Below, in pieces: positions 6,701-17,554 of a stretch of 31,003 nt of DNA. Within the stretch, counting starts at the first letter, position 1. Every line of letters starts with the position of its first letter. The position numbers were made by a program, and so were the translations under genes. The stretch lies in assembly GCF_001509795.1 (NCBI RefSeq), contig NZ_LLZN01000082.1:1-31003 (forward strand), read 5' to 3'. The notes under the pieces are model-generated. The model was not told the origin of the DNA, ran no database searches, and saw only the letters and a list, made by a program, of their open reading frames with translations. This DNA is from Streptomyces sp. NRRL WC-3605. GTDB lineage: Bacteria > Actinomycetota > Actinomycetes > Streptomycetales > Streptomycetaceae.

Positions 6701-8426
6701 CCTGCGCGCCGAGCGCGCCGAGATCGCGGGCGCCCCCGACGACGTACCGGACACCGACGCGGACAGCCCGAAGGCGTCCCTTCCAGCGCTCCGTGAGGCG
6801 TACCGGGCCGCGTCCCAGGTGTACGAGAAGGTCGGCGTCGGCGCCGACCTGCGCGCCGAACAGGCACGCGCGGAGAGCGACGAGAGCGCGGCCCGCACCG
6901 AGCTGGACCGGTTGAGCAACAAGGTCCGCACCCGCGCCGAGCAGCTCCTCGAGTCGCCCGACGGCTCCGACGGACCCTCCCGGCAGGCGGCGGCCTCACG
7001 CGCGGAGGAGCTGGTCCAGCTTCTGGAGACGCGGATGTCCGCCGCCAGCGAGCAGCTGGGCCGGCTGCGCGGCGAGGCCGAGCGCCACGCCCCCCGGGAG
7101 GGCGAGGCGCACACCGAGCTGCCGGAGGAGCTGCAGCCGCGCGACGCCGAGCACGCCCAGTCCCTGCTGCGGACGGCGACGGGTGAACTCGCCGCCCACA
7201 GCGAGGCGTTGGCGCAGGCCCGTGACGCGCACACGGAACTCCTCGAGACCCACCGCGCCGCCGAGGACGCGGCGGGAGGGTTCGACGAGATCGCCGCGAT
7301 GCTGCGCGACCTGCTGCGCGAGCACAGCTCGGACGAGGAACAGGAGGATGTCGAGCCCTACCCCGGCAGCCTGGAGGAAGCCCGGCGGTCCGCGGCTGAG
7401 GCCCGCCGCTCCCTGCGCGGCTGTGCCGCCGATCTGTCCGCCGCCGAGGCCGCCGTGCGCGAGGCGAGCGACATCCTCGTCCGGCACGCCAACTCCAGCC
7501 GCTACGAGCAGGTCCGCACCCCGGCGCGTCAGCAGATCCGCGAGCTGCCCGCCTCCGCGCTCCCCGAGCACGCCCAGAAGTGGGCGGACGCCTTCGCGCC
7601 CCGGCTGCGCGTGCTCACCGACGAACTGGCCCAGCTGGAGCGCAACCGCGACTCGATCGTCGACCGGCTCCGCGGCCTGGTGGAGTCGGCTCTGGCGACC
7701 TTGCGGTCGGCCCAGCGGCTGTCCCGGCTGCCTGAGGGACTGGGGGAGTGGTCCGGTCAGGAGTTCCTCCGTATCCGCTTCGAGGAGCCCGACCAGGCCA
7801 CCCTCACCGAACGGCTGGGTGAGGTCATCGACGACGCCACCCGGGCCGCCGTGAAGAAGAACTCCGACCTTCGCCGGGACGGCATGTCCCTGCTGCTGAG
7901 GGGCGTCGCCGCGGCGCTCCAGCCGAAGGGCGTCGCCGTCGAGATCCTCAAGCCGGACGCCGTGCTGCGCGCCGAGCGGGTGCCCGTCGGCCAGATGGGC
8001 GACGTCTTCTCCGGCGGGCAGCTGCTGACGGCCGCCATCGCGCTGTACTGCACGATGGCCGCGCTGCGGTCCAACGACCGGGGCCGGGACAAGCACCGGC
8101 ACGCCGGGACGCTGTTCCTCGACAACCCCATCGGGCGGGCCAACGCCACGTATCTGCTGGAGCTCCAGCGCGCCGTGTCCGACGCCCTCGGCGTCCAACT
8201 GCTCTACACCACCGGCCTGTTCGACACGACCGCCCTCGCGGAGTTCCCGCTCGTCATCCGGCTGCGCAACGACGCCGACCTCAGGGCGGGCCTGAAGTAC
8301 ATCAGCGTGGAGGAGCACCTGCGTCCCGGACTGCCGCAGCAGCAGGCGGGCGAGGCCGGGCACAGCGAGATCACCGCCACCCGGATGTTCAAGCGTCCCG
8401 CGCCCGTGGATGCCCAGGGGGCATGA
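3738..8426 (+). CDS. Giant SMC-like (MukB/MksB/JetC-like) ATPase
   Basis: The 1562-aa product has full SMC architecture. The N-terminal ATPase half carries Walker A ENGGGKS, with K69 and S70. A first long Ala/Glu/Arg coiled coil spans about 270-640. A central globular hinge-like domain lies at about 655-825 and includes the turn GDGGLLPPGPDV near 703-714. A second coiled coil spans about 825-1380. The C-terminal half has signature FSGGQLL (F1424-Q1428) and Walker B TLFLDNPIGRAN. D1462 is present, but the next residue, where the catalytic Glu is usual, is N1463. Length matches MukB (about 1490) better than JetC (about 1100). It would bind and bridge DNA with the two upstream gene products, either in chromosome organisation or in plasmid/phage defence. 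No nuclease gene follows; the next gene is a convergent membrane protein 27 bp away. The start is ATG 3738, 46 bp after the MukE-like stop. Family-level call is firm; biological role is open. Confidence 0.85.
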   Translation: MYELSRVRLYSIGPAGARYADTVLDLRGVGEPVPDPAPTQAEFFEEEPVGPRRRPAPAGVLFLENGGGKSVLLKLIFSVMLPGHRNTLGGASSGVLRKFLLADDCGHVALEWQHTLTGECVVVGKVSEWRGRQVSNDPRKFAEAWYSFRPGPGLSLDNLPVAESTAVRPPVEGQSGAQGRRRTMKGFRDALTEAGKAYPHLEVHWEDIHDRWIEHLGDLGLDPELFRYQREMNADEGEAAGLFAVKKDSDFTDLLLRAVTDTRDTDGLADLVSGFGNKLGRRAELIAERDFTAGSVDLLGRIVDAAETRARARDIHAGAERRTRALARRLTARGAQERVRAADLAQRVTAAAHAVTHAEGARERSALIAAELAYRHASLALAAAEKSAAAQKRELADARTLHSAWQAAEAVLRHRAAADRVARVAAAIQEAERDAAPALAARAKAAVDLVRALHAAAERAEAQANEGEERSAALQEAGESAHRDSTAAATEAQRARSEAGHLRQRLTEVEQETAEAVRAGWLDDSAPDADPARAALAASDAEKSAVTAWDSAREASRRASEHAREAASAESRAELTAARAADAAAAAERAYDAERRLAESLAAEERLVELLGLAGDSGRRRGSVPAPRTGDQTGDQAVARARSDAGGAVEGGAVEGAFTPEDLDRFADELRELLDDAVSSAERQLFDLRTAAADDARILGALGDGGLLPPGPDVLATVEFLGEQGIPALPGWRYLAQAVDPTDHARVLAARPELVDGVIITDPGTHARAREALADAALLPRSTVAVGTAAALLAPTPAGDASDTDVFLVPPNPAMHDEHAADEERQALRARATERDEEIRGLAARLGKDRELAARLASWRTGCPAGRLVELAQAAHDARAFAEESEAELAEARTVRAEADETAAEAAAVRDERQEAAQKARRAADALAGLAFRLRERAGWQVRLRELADEAAESEARAQSCLERARAADEDRRAAQRAADDARRTARALRAERAEIAGAPDDVPDTDADSPKASLPALREAYRAASQVYEKVGVGADLRAEQARAESDESAARTELDRLSNKVRTRAEQLLESPDGSDGPSRQAAASRAEELVQLLETRMSAASEQLGRLRGEAERHAPREGEAHTELPEELQPRDAEHAQSLLRTATGELAAHSEALAQARDAHTELLETHRAAEDAAGGFDEIAAMLRDLLREHSSDEEQEDVEPYPGSLEEARRSAAEARRSLRGCAADLSAAEAAVREASDILVRHANSSRYEQVRTPARQQIRELPASALPEHAQKWADAFAPRLRVLTDELAQLERNRDSIVDRLRGLVESALATLRSAQRLSRLPEGLGEWSGQEFLRIRFEEPDQATLTERLGEVIDDATRAAVKKNSDLRRDGMSLLLRGVAAALQPKGVAVEILKPDAVLRAERVPVGQMGDVFSGGQLLTAAIALYCTMAALRSNDRGRDKHRHAGTLFLDNPIGRANATYLLELQRAVSDALGVQLLYTTGLFDTTALAEFPLVIRLRNDADLRAGLKYISVEEHLRPGLPQQQAGEAGHSEITATRMFKRPAPVDAQGA

Positions 8427-8453
8427 CGGGCGGCAACGCCGCGCGGGCCGGGG

Positions 8454-9020
8454 TCAGGGGTGCGACAGCTGCCCCGCGCCGGCCCGCCGGCGTATACGCC
8501 CCTGGGCCCGCTCGGCCGCCCGCGCCTGACGCCGCGCCGCGCGCCGCTCCCGCCGCAGGGACCGCGCCGTGCTGCTGGGTGTCGAGACCACCCCGTGCCG
8601 CTGGTTCCAGACCTGGCGGGTGACCCAGACGTCGAGGGCGGCCCAGGTCGCCACGACGACGCTCACCACACTGCTGATGACCATCGGGAAGGCCAGCCAG
8701 GACCCCGCGAGCGTGCACAGGAACGCCACCATCGCCTGGATGAGCGTCACCGAGACGACGAGCACCGCCCGCACCGACGCCGTCCGCACCGGATCGGGCA
8801 TACGCCGTCGCGGCGCCGGATCCTCGACCCACAGCGGCCGGTAGTACGCCCGCTCGTCGCTCCCGGCACGCTCGGCGTGCCCGCCGTCGCTCACCGGAAT
8901 GCCGCGATCCAGCACCTGGGGTCCGCGCCGCACCGCAGCGCTGCCCCGGGACGCCTCGCGCTGCTCCGCCGTACCCGTCACCGTGTCACTCCCCACCGTC
9001 CGCGGACCGCTCGCCCGCAC
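8454..9020 (-). CDS. Small membrane protein of unknown function
   Basis: This 188-aa protein is read from GTG at 9020 (alternative internal GTG starts exist within the first 20 codons). A hydrophilic N-terminal region (1-80) precedes two closely spaced membrane helices, about residues 84-108 and 110-133, separated by a short turn. The tail (150-182) is strongly basic, with repeated RRE/RRQAR segments, and is probably a cytoplasmic helix that contacts nucleic acid, lipid headgroups or a partner. I recognise no family. It converges on the SMC-like operon with a 27-bp gap and diverges from cvnA across a 378-bp gap. It has no toprim, nuclease or ATPase motif and so is not a missing JetD. Confidence 0.65.
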   Translation of the reverse strand: MRASGPRTVGSDTVTGTAEQREASRGSAAVRRGPQVLDRGIPVSDGGHAERAGSDERAYYRPLWVEDPAPRRRMPDPVRTASVRAVLVVSVTLIQAMVAFLCTLAGSWLAFPMVISSVVSVVVATWAALDVWVTRQVWNQRHGVVSTPSSTARSLRRERRAARRQARAAERAQGRIRRRAGAGQLSHP

Positions 9021-9398
9021 CCCAAGACCCAGCCCCTCAGCGACTGCCCGGCTTGCGCTGTTTTACGCCGCCGGGGGGCTGGACGCGGCTCTCGTGGTCC
9101 CATCCGCCCCCATTTCCCGTAGAGAAGGACGATCAGCACCCCGGGAAGATTCCCACCGAAGAGAGATTTCCGGCCAACTGGCCGAGCGGGCGGGCCGGAA
9201 CGATTCACCGGGCCGCGCGATGTTTGCGGGAGGTAATTCCCGTCATGAACGGACAACTCCCCATGTCTCGTCACCAGTGCGGAAGTTCAGGCTCCGGATG
9301 TCTCTTCGAGTTACCTGTGCGTCGGTAGTAGGCTCGCGCCCATTGTTGACGCACAGGTGTGCCCCCTCGCCGGCAGGGGGACCGAGCTGGGGGAGGCC
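9021..9398. other. Divergent intergenic region between the membrane protein gene and cvnA
   Basis: These 378 bp must hold the promoters of both flanking genes. Several frames stay open through it only because of GC content. None has a ribosome binding site plus normal codon use, and the AT-richer stretches (about 9060-9075, 9230-9260) argue against coding. The distinct element is the inverted repeat at 9313-9358, described separately. Confidence 0.6.
9305..9358 (+). promoter_or_regulatory. Candidate cvnA promoter with an 11-bp inverted repeat around the -10
   Basis: ACCTGTGCGTC (9313-9323) and GACGCACAGGT (9348-9358) are perfect reverse complements 24 bp apart. Between them TAGGCT (9329-9334) could be a -10, with TTCGAG (9305-9310) as a -35 at an 18-bp spacing. 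The left arm would then lie in the promoter spacer and the right arm just past the start site, a geometry typical of an operator. The repeat is certain; the promoter is a guess. Confidence 0.4.
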
Positions 9399-12275
9399 AT
9401 GCGCTTTCGCGGGAAGTCGATCCGCCGGAAAATGGTGGCGCTGCTTCTCGTGCCGCTGGTGTCCCTGACCGCGATCTGGGGATTCGCCACGGTACTCACC
9501 GGGCGAGAGGTGGCCCAGCTGTTCACGGTGTCCTCCCTCGTCGAGAAGATCGGCTACTCCACCGAGGACGCCGTCCGTGTCATCCAGCAGGAGCGACGGC
9601 AGGCCCTCGTCTACCTCGCCGACCGCCGCGCCTCGGACGCGCTGTCCGCCCTCCGGGAGAGCCGGAAGGCCACCGACGCCGCCATCGCCGAGATCCGCGG
9701 GAGCGCCGAGGACTCCGACGTGCGCGACGGCATGGACGCGGGCGACACCGCACGCCTCACCGCCGTCCTGGACGCCTTCGACGGCATAGGGCCCCTGCGC
9801 CGCAGCGTCGAGGACGGCACGGTGAAACGCGCCGAGGCGCTGCACCAGTACAACCTCCTCGTCGAGCCCTGCTACGCCCTCCTCGCCTCCCTCGACGGCA
9901 TCGACGACGTCGCCATGGACAAGGAGGCCCGCGCCCTCCTCAACATCACGCGCGCCCGCGAACTGCTCTCCCGCGAGGACGCGTTGCTCAGTTCCGCCCT
10001 CGTGGTCGGCCGGCTCACCCGCGACGAGATCCGCGACGTCTCCGATCTCGTCGCCCAGCGCACCCTGATGTACGACCTGAGCCTGACCGACCTGCCCTCG
10101 TCCGAACGGGAACGCTTCCAGCACTTCTGGAAGAACGGCTCCACGGCCCCGCTCCGGGTCGCCGAACAGTCCGTCATCTTCTCCCAGCCGGGACGCCCCA
10201 GCACCGTGGACGCCCAGGACTGGGACGCCGCCGCCGGCGGTGTGCTCGACGAACTCGGCAAACTGAACGACGAGGCCGGCGACCGCTATCAGGACCGCGT
10301 CCGCCCCGTCGCGATGGCCGTCATCGTCAAGGCCGTCGTCGCCGGCGTCCTCGGACTGCTCGCCGTGCTCTTCTCGCTCTTCCTGTCCGTACGGATCGGC
10401 CGGGGCCTCGTCCGTGACCTGCGTCAGCTCCGTCTCGACGCCCACGAAGCCTCCGGAGTCCGGCTGCCCAGCGTGATGCGCCGGCTCTCGGCCGGTGAAC
10501 ACGTCGACGTCGAGACCGAGGTCCCGCGCCTCGCCTACGACAAGAACGAGATCGGCGAGGTCGGCCAGGCACTGAACACTCTCCAGAGGGCCGCCGTGGA
10601 GGCCGCCGTCAAACAGGCCGAACTGCGCGCCGGGGTCTCCGAGGTCTTCGTCAACCTCGCCCGCCGCAGCCAGGTCCTCCTGCACAAGCAGCTCACCCTC
10701 CTCGACACGATGGAACGCCGGACCGAGGACACCGACGAACTCGCCGACCTGTTCCGGCTGGACCACCTGACCACGCGCATGCGCCGCCACGCAGAGGGAC
10801 TCGTGATCCTCTCCGGCGCCGCCCCGTCCCGGCAGTGGCGCAAACCCGTCCAGCTCATGGACGTCGTACGCGCCGCGGTCGCCGAGGTCGAGGACTACGA
10901 GCGCATCGAGGTGCGCCGGCTGCCCCGCGTCGCCGTCACCGGGCCGGCCGTCGCCGACCTCACCCACCTGGTCGCCGAACTCCTCGAGAACGCCACGATG
11001 TTCTCCCCGCCGCACACCGCCGTCCAGGTCCTCGGCGAGCGGGTCGCCAACGGCTTCACCCTGGAGATCCACGACCGCGGACTGGGCATGGCCGCCGAAG
11101 CCCTGCTCGACGCCAACCTCCGGCTCGCCGAGACCCCCGAGTTCGAACTGTCCGACACCGACCGGCTCGGTCTCTTCGTGGTCAGCCGGCTCGCCCAGCG
11201 GCAGAACGTCCGCGTCTCCCTCCAGCCCTCGCCCTACGGTGGCACCACCGCCGTCGTCTTCATCCCGGACGCCTTGCTCACCGACGACGTCCCGGACACC
11301 AACGGCATCGGCTTCCGCCTGGACCGCCCCACCCCTTCGAAGGAGGCGGAACTGGAGGAGTCGCGACGAGCCGCGCTCTCCAAGGTGCCGGCCCGCACGC
11401 CAGGGCTGCCGGCCGCGCTCCTCGACGGCCCCGTCGAGCTCGAGGCCCCCGTCGACCTCGACGCCCTGAGCGACTTCCCGGACCCCCTCGACGAGGAGGA
11501 CGGCGAGCGCGGCGGTCTCTTCCACCCGCGACGTGCCTTCGGCCGCTCCGAGGAGGACCCGGCGAGCCGGCGCGGCGACCTGGGCCCGGTCACCGAGGTC
11601 CCCGACGACCCGGACGACGACCCGAACGCCCCGGTCTCCCTGCTCCGGCGCCGGACCCCCAAGCTGGTCAGCTCCCACGGACGCCCCGTCACCGAGCACC
11701 GGACCCGCCTGGAGAAGACCGACGCGGAACCCTCGTACCGCCCGAGCCGCGCGCAGTCGGACGGTCTGGCCCCGCTGCCCACCCGGCGCCGGGGCACAGG
11801 CCCCCGCGGCGGCATCGCCGGCGCCGCGGAACCGCCACGGTCCGGCGACCCCGCAGGGCCCGGACGCCCGGCCGGATCCGGCCGCTCCGAAACACCGCGC
11901 ACCGCCGGGCCCGACGCCGTCGGCCCGCACGAGCCCGCCGCCTTGACCGGGCGGGCCCGGCGCCCCGAGATCGCGGCCGCCGGACCGGACACCACCACCC
12001 CGGACCAGGGCACGGCCCCGGAGCCGACCGCACCCGGCACGGGCCCCCTGCCCCGGCGGGTCCGGCAGGCCAGCCTGGCACCCCAGCTCAAGAAGGCACC
12101 CGCCCCCGGTCCCGCGGCGCCGGACCCCGGCGAACGCGACGCGGACGAGGTCCGCAGCCGTATGGCCTCGCTCCAGCGCGGCTGGCAGCGGGGGCGCAAG
12201 GAGAACGCCGCGGGCGACGACACCGCCCCGGGCGGCACAGCACCACAGGGAACGACAGAGGGGGACGGTCGATGA
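9399..12275 (+). CDS. cvnA: CvnA-type sensor histidine kinase-like protein of a conservon (NIT-HAMP-HATPase)
   Basis: The 958-aa membrane sensor is the first gene of a Streptomyces conservon. Membrane helix 1 is at about 11-33. A helical extracytoplasmic domain of the nitrate/nitrite-sensing type lies at about 45-300 (VIQQERRQALVYLADRR). Helix 2 is at about 304-328, followed by HAMP and a helical segment (about 329-410). The dimer-like region NLARRSQVLLHKQL to LDHLTTRMRRHAEGL is at about 410-475, and the HATPase domain at about 480-640. ATP-binding motifs are intact: N box ELLENA (527-532), G1 DRGLGM (D559), G2 DRLGLF (D588). From about 650 the tail is Pro/Arg/Glu-rich and disordered. Conservon A proteins work with B, C and D partners in a membrane complex likened to eukaryotic GPCR signalling. 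The ATG at 9399 follows a strong GGGGGAGG and is preferred over an upstream GTG at 9357. The stop overlaps cvnB (ATGA). Confidence 0.9.
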   Translation: MRFRGKSIRRKMVALLLVPLVSLTAIWGFATVLTGREVAQLFTVSSLVEKIGYSTEDAVRVIQQERRQALVYLADRRASDALSALRESRKATDAAIAEIRGSAEDSDVRDGMDAGDTARLTAVLDAFDGIGPLRRSVEDGTVKRAEALHQYNLLVEPCYALLASLDGIDDVAMDKEARALLNITRARELLSREDALLSSALVVGRLTRDEIRDVSDLVAQRTLMYDLSLTDLPSSERERFQHFWKNGSTAPLRVAEQSVIFSQPGRPSTVDAQDWDAAAGGVLDELGKLNDEAGDRYQDRVRPVAMAVIVKAVVAGVLGLLAVLFSLFLSVRIGRGLVRDLRQLRLDAHEASGVRLPSVMRRLSAGEHVDVETEVPRLAYDKNEIGEVGQALNTLQRAAVEAAVKQAELRAGVSEVFVNLARRSQVLLHKQLTLLDTMERRTEDTDELADLFRLDHLTTRMRRHAEGLVILSGAAPSRQWRKPVQLMDVVRAAVAEVEDYERIEVRRLPRVAVTGPAVADLTHLVAELLENATMFSPPHTAVQVLGERVANGFTLEIHDRGLGMAAEALLDANLRLAETPEFELSDTDRLGLFVVSRLAQRQNVRVSLQPSPYGGTTAVVFIPDALLTDDVPDTNGIGFRLDRPTPSKEAELEESRRAALSKVPARTPGLPAALLDGPVELEAPVDLDALSDFPDPLDEEDGERGGLFHPRRAFGRSEEDPASRRGDLGPVTEVPDDPDDDPNAPVSLLRRRTPKLVSSHGRPVTEHRTRLEKTDAEPSYRPSRAQSDGLAPLPTRRRGTGPRGGIAGAAEPPRSGDPAGPGRPAGSGRSETPRTAGPDAVGPHEPAALTGRARRPEIAAAGPDTTTPDQGTAPEPTAPGTGPLPRRVRQASLAPQLKKAPAPGPAAPDPGERDADEVRSRMASLQRGWQRGRKENAAGDDTAPGGTAPQGTTEGDGR

Positions 12276-12709
12276 CCGCACCAAAGGCGACCGACCACGC
12301 CACGACCACCCAGAACGGCGAGCTCAACTGGCTTCTCGACGACCTGGTGGACCGCGTCGCCAGCATCCGCAAGGCCGTCGTGCTCTCCGGGGACGGCCTG
12401 CCGACCGGCGTGTCCAAGGACCTGACCCGGGAGGACGGCGAGCACCTGGCCGCCGTCGCCTCCGGGTTCCACAGCCTTGCCAAGGGCGTGGGCCGGCACT
12501 TCGAGGCGGGCAGCGTCCGCCAGACCGTCGTCGAGCTCGACGAAGCCTTCCTGTTCGTGACGGCCGCCGGTGACGGCAGCTGCCTCGCGGTGCTCTCCGA
12601 TGCGGACTCGGACGTCGGCCAGGTCGCCTACGAGATGACACTCCTCGTCAAGCGCGTCGGCGTGCATCTGGGGACCGCACCGCGCACCGATCTGTCCTCG
12701 GGCGGGTAG
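12272..12709 (+). CDS. cvnB: CvnB, roadblock/LC7-domain protein of the conservon
   Basis: This 145-aa soluble protein consists of one roadblock/LC7 domain (about residues 15-125). The opening helix ELNWLLDDLVDRVASIRKAVVLSGDGLPTG and the strand block QTVVELDEAFLFVTAAGDGSCLAVLSDAD are the family signature. Such proteins act in bacteria as regulators or GTPase-activating partners of MglA/CvnD-type small GTPases. The ATG at 12272 overlaps the cvnA stop by four bases, with GAGGGGGAC just upstream, so the two are translationally coupled. CvnC follows nine bases after the stop. Confidence 0.92.
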   Translation: MTAPKATDHATTTQNGELNWLLDDLVDRVASIRKAVVLSGDGLPTGVSKDLTREDGEHLAAVASGFHSLAKGVGRHFEAGSVRQTVVELDEAFLFVTAAGDGSCLAVLSDADSDVGQVAYEMTLLVKRVGVHLGTAPRTDLSSGG

Positions 12710-12718
12710 TGGGAAGGC

Positions 12719-13114
12719 ATGAGCGCTGACGGTCAGGGAAGAAGCCACTGGTTCGACGACGAGGCCGGACCGGTCGTCCGCCCCTACGCGATGACACGCG
12801 GCCGCACCACGAGTGCGGCCCAGCATCGCCTCGACCTGATCGCGGTGGTCGTCACCGAACCGCACGCGGGCGATCCGGAAGCCGACTCGACGCTGTCCCC
12901 GGAACACGTGGAGATCGTCGGGCTGTGCCGTCAGACCCCGCAGTCCGTCGCCGAACTCTCCGCCGAGCTCGACCTGCCCGTCGGAGTGGTACGGGTCCTC
13001 GTCGGCGACCTCGTGGACGGGGAATTCGTCCATGTGAACCGGCCCGTCCCACCGGCCGAGATGGTCGACGAGAGTATTCTGCGCGACGTGATCGACGGCC
13101 TGCGGGCGCTGTGA
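12719..13114 (+). CDS. cvnC: CvnC, DUF742 protein of the conservon
   Basis: This 131-aa DUF742 protein has the typical tract VRPYAMTRGRTTSA near residue 20-35. A winged-helix-like core follows: LSPEHVEIVGLCRQTPQSVAELSAELDLPVGVVRVLVGDLVDGEFVHV, written here in outline only. The HTH-like SVAELSAELDLPVGVVRVLV segment suggests protein or DNA contact, though in conservons it is thought to be a complex subunit. It has AAGG five bases before ATG 12719. The gene normally next in a conservon is cvnD; here a large catabolic gene follows first, 24 bp downstream. Confidence 0.9.
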   Translation: MSADGQGRSHWFDDEAGPVVRPYAMTRGRTTSAAQHRLDLIAVVVTEPHAGDPEADSTLSPEHVEIVGLCRQTPQSVAELSAELDLPVGVVRVLVGDLVDGEFVHVNRPVPPAEMVDESILRDVIDGLRAL

Positions 13115-13138
13115 GCGGCGCGGAAGCGGGGTAGTGAC

Positions 13139-16769
<3,631 letters not shown>

Positions 16770-16789
<20 letters not shown>

Positions 16790-17375
16790 GCGCGGGAAGC
16801 CTCCGGTCGAGCCCGTCACGCTCAAGATCCTCGTGGCCGGCGGCTTCGGCGTGGGGAAGACCACGCTCGTCGGCGCGGTCAGCGAGATCCGGCCGCTGCG
16901 CACCGAGGAACTGCTCACCGAGGCCGGACGGCCGGTCGACGACACGAGCGGTGTCGAGGGCAAGCGCACCACCACCGTGGCCATGGACTTCGGCCGCATC
17001 ACCCTGCGCGAGGACCTGGTGCTGTACCTCTTCGGCACACCCGGACAGGAGCGGTTCTGGTTCATGTGGGACGAGTTGTCCGAGGGGGCGCTCGGAGCCG
17101 TCGTCCTGGCCGACACCCGCCGGCTCCAGGACTGCTTCGCGGCCGTCGACTACTTCGAGCGGCGCGGCATCCCCTTCGTCGTCGGCGTCAACTGCTTCGA
17201 GGGGGCCGCCCGTTACCCCGCGGAGACGGTACGGCAGGCCCTGGACCTCGACCCGGGCGTACCGCTGCTCCTGACCGACGCCCGGGACCGCGAGTCGGTC
17301 AAGGAGGTCCTGATCGGCGTCGTCCAGCACGCCATGGCGTTCCAGGCGGAGCGCCGCGAGGCCGTGACCACCTGA
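16770..17375 (+). CDS. cvnD: CvnD, MglA/Rab-like small GTPase of the conservon
   Basis: The 201-aa soluble P-loop protein has Walker A GGFGVGKT (K30, T31). It has the effector-loop region with a conserved threonine pair ([12 protein letters not shown]), and G3 in the form [10 protein letters not shown] in place of the canonical DxxGQ. A DARD-type late motif follows. Those are normal for CvnD proteins and set them apart from Ras. In conservons CvnD is the GTP-binding output, controlled by CvnB. The start ATG lies inside the last seven codons of the 5-oxoprolinase gene. Its AGGAG (16756-16760) is also inside that coding sequence, nine bases before the ATG. This tight overlap argues that the arrangement is stable and expressed as one operon. 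A strong hairpin follows the stop. Confidence 0.93.
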
Positions 17376-17397
17376 CATCACCGAGATCCGGCGAGAG

Positions 17398-17437
17398 CCG
17401 CGGCCCCTACCCCCGCCGACAGGGGTACGGGCCGCGG
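17398..17437. terminator. Strong hairpin after cvnD (16-bp stem, one mismatch)
   Basis: The left arm CCGCGGCCCCTACCCC (17398-17413) pairs with GGGGTACGGGCCGCGG (17422-17437) around an 8-nt loop. No U-tract follows, as is common in Streptomyces. It lies 22 bp after the cvnD stop. Confidence 0.75.
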
Positions 17438-17468
17438 CCCCTGGGCCACGCGCCTGTGGGTTCGCGCG

Positions 17469-17499
17469 GCTCGCACACGCGTGTGCCCCGTTGCGAGCC
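17469..17499. terminator. Secondary hairpin between the convergent cvnD and glpK genes
   Basis: GGCTCGCA (17469-17476) pairs perfectly with TGCGAGCC (17492-17499). Inside the same segment CACACGCGTGTG is itself a 12-bp palindrome. It may add to termination or simply reflect the structured convergent gap. Confidence 0.4.
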
Positions 17500-17506
17500 C
17501 CTTACA

Positions 17507-17543
17507 CCGGGACCGGTACCCCACGGGGAGGCACCGGTCCCGG
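17507..17543. terminator. Hairpin after glpK
   Basis: CCGGGACCGGT (17507-17517) pairs perfectly with ACCGGTCCCGG (17533-17543) across a 15-nt loop. It ends about 10 bp past the glpK stop in the minus-strand direction, the expected place for a terminator of the glpF-glpK operon. Confidence 0.7.
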
Positions 17544-17554
17544 GGCGAACCGCC

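Noticed and set aside
8454..9020. Possible JetD/MksG nuclease subunit next to the SMC-like operon
   Set aside because: The gene is convergent, encodes two membrane helices and a basic tail, and has no toprim or nuclease motif.
10835..12271. Long plus-strand frame that reads into cvnB
   Set aside because: The part before 12272 is Arg/Pro-rich out-of-frame sequence inside cvnA; only 12272-12709 has roadblock-domain sequence and a proper start.
9243..12284. 1013-aa minus-strand frame opposite cvnA
   Set aside because: Complement of a well-motifed histidine kinase-like gene; the antisense product has no recognisable domain.
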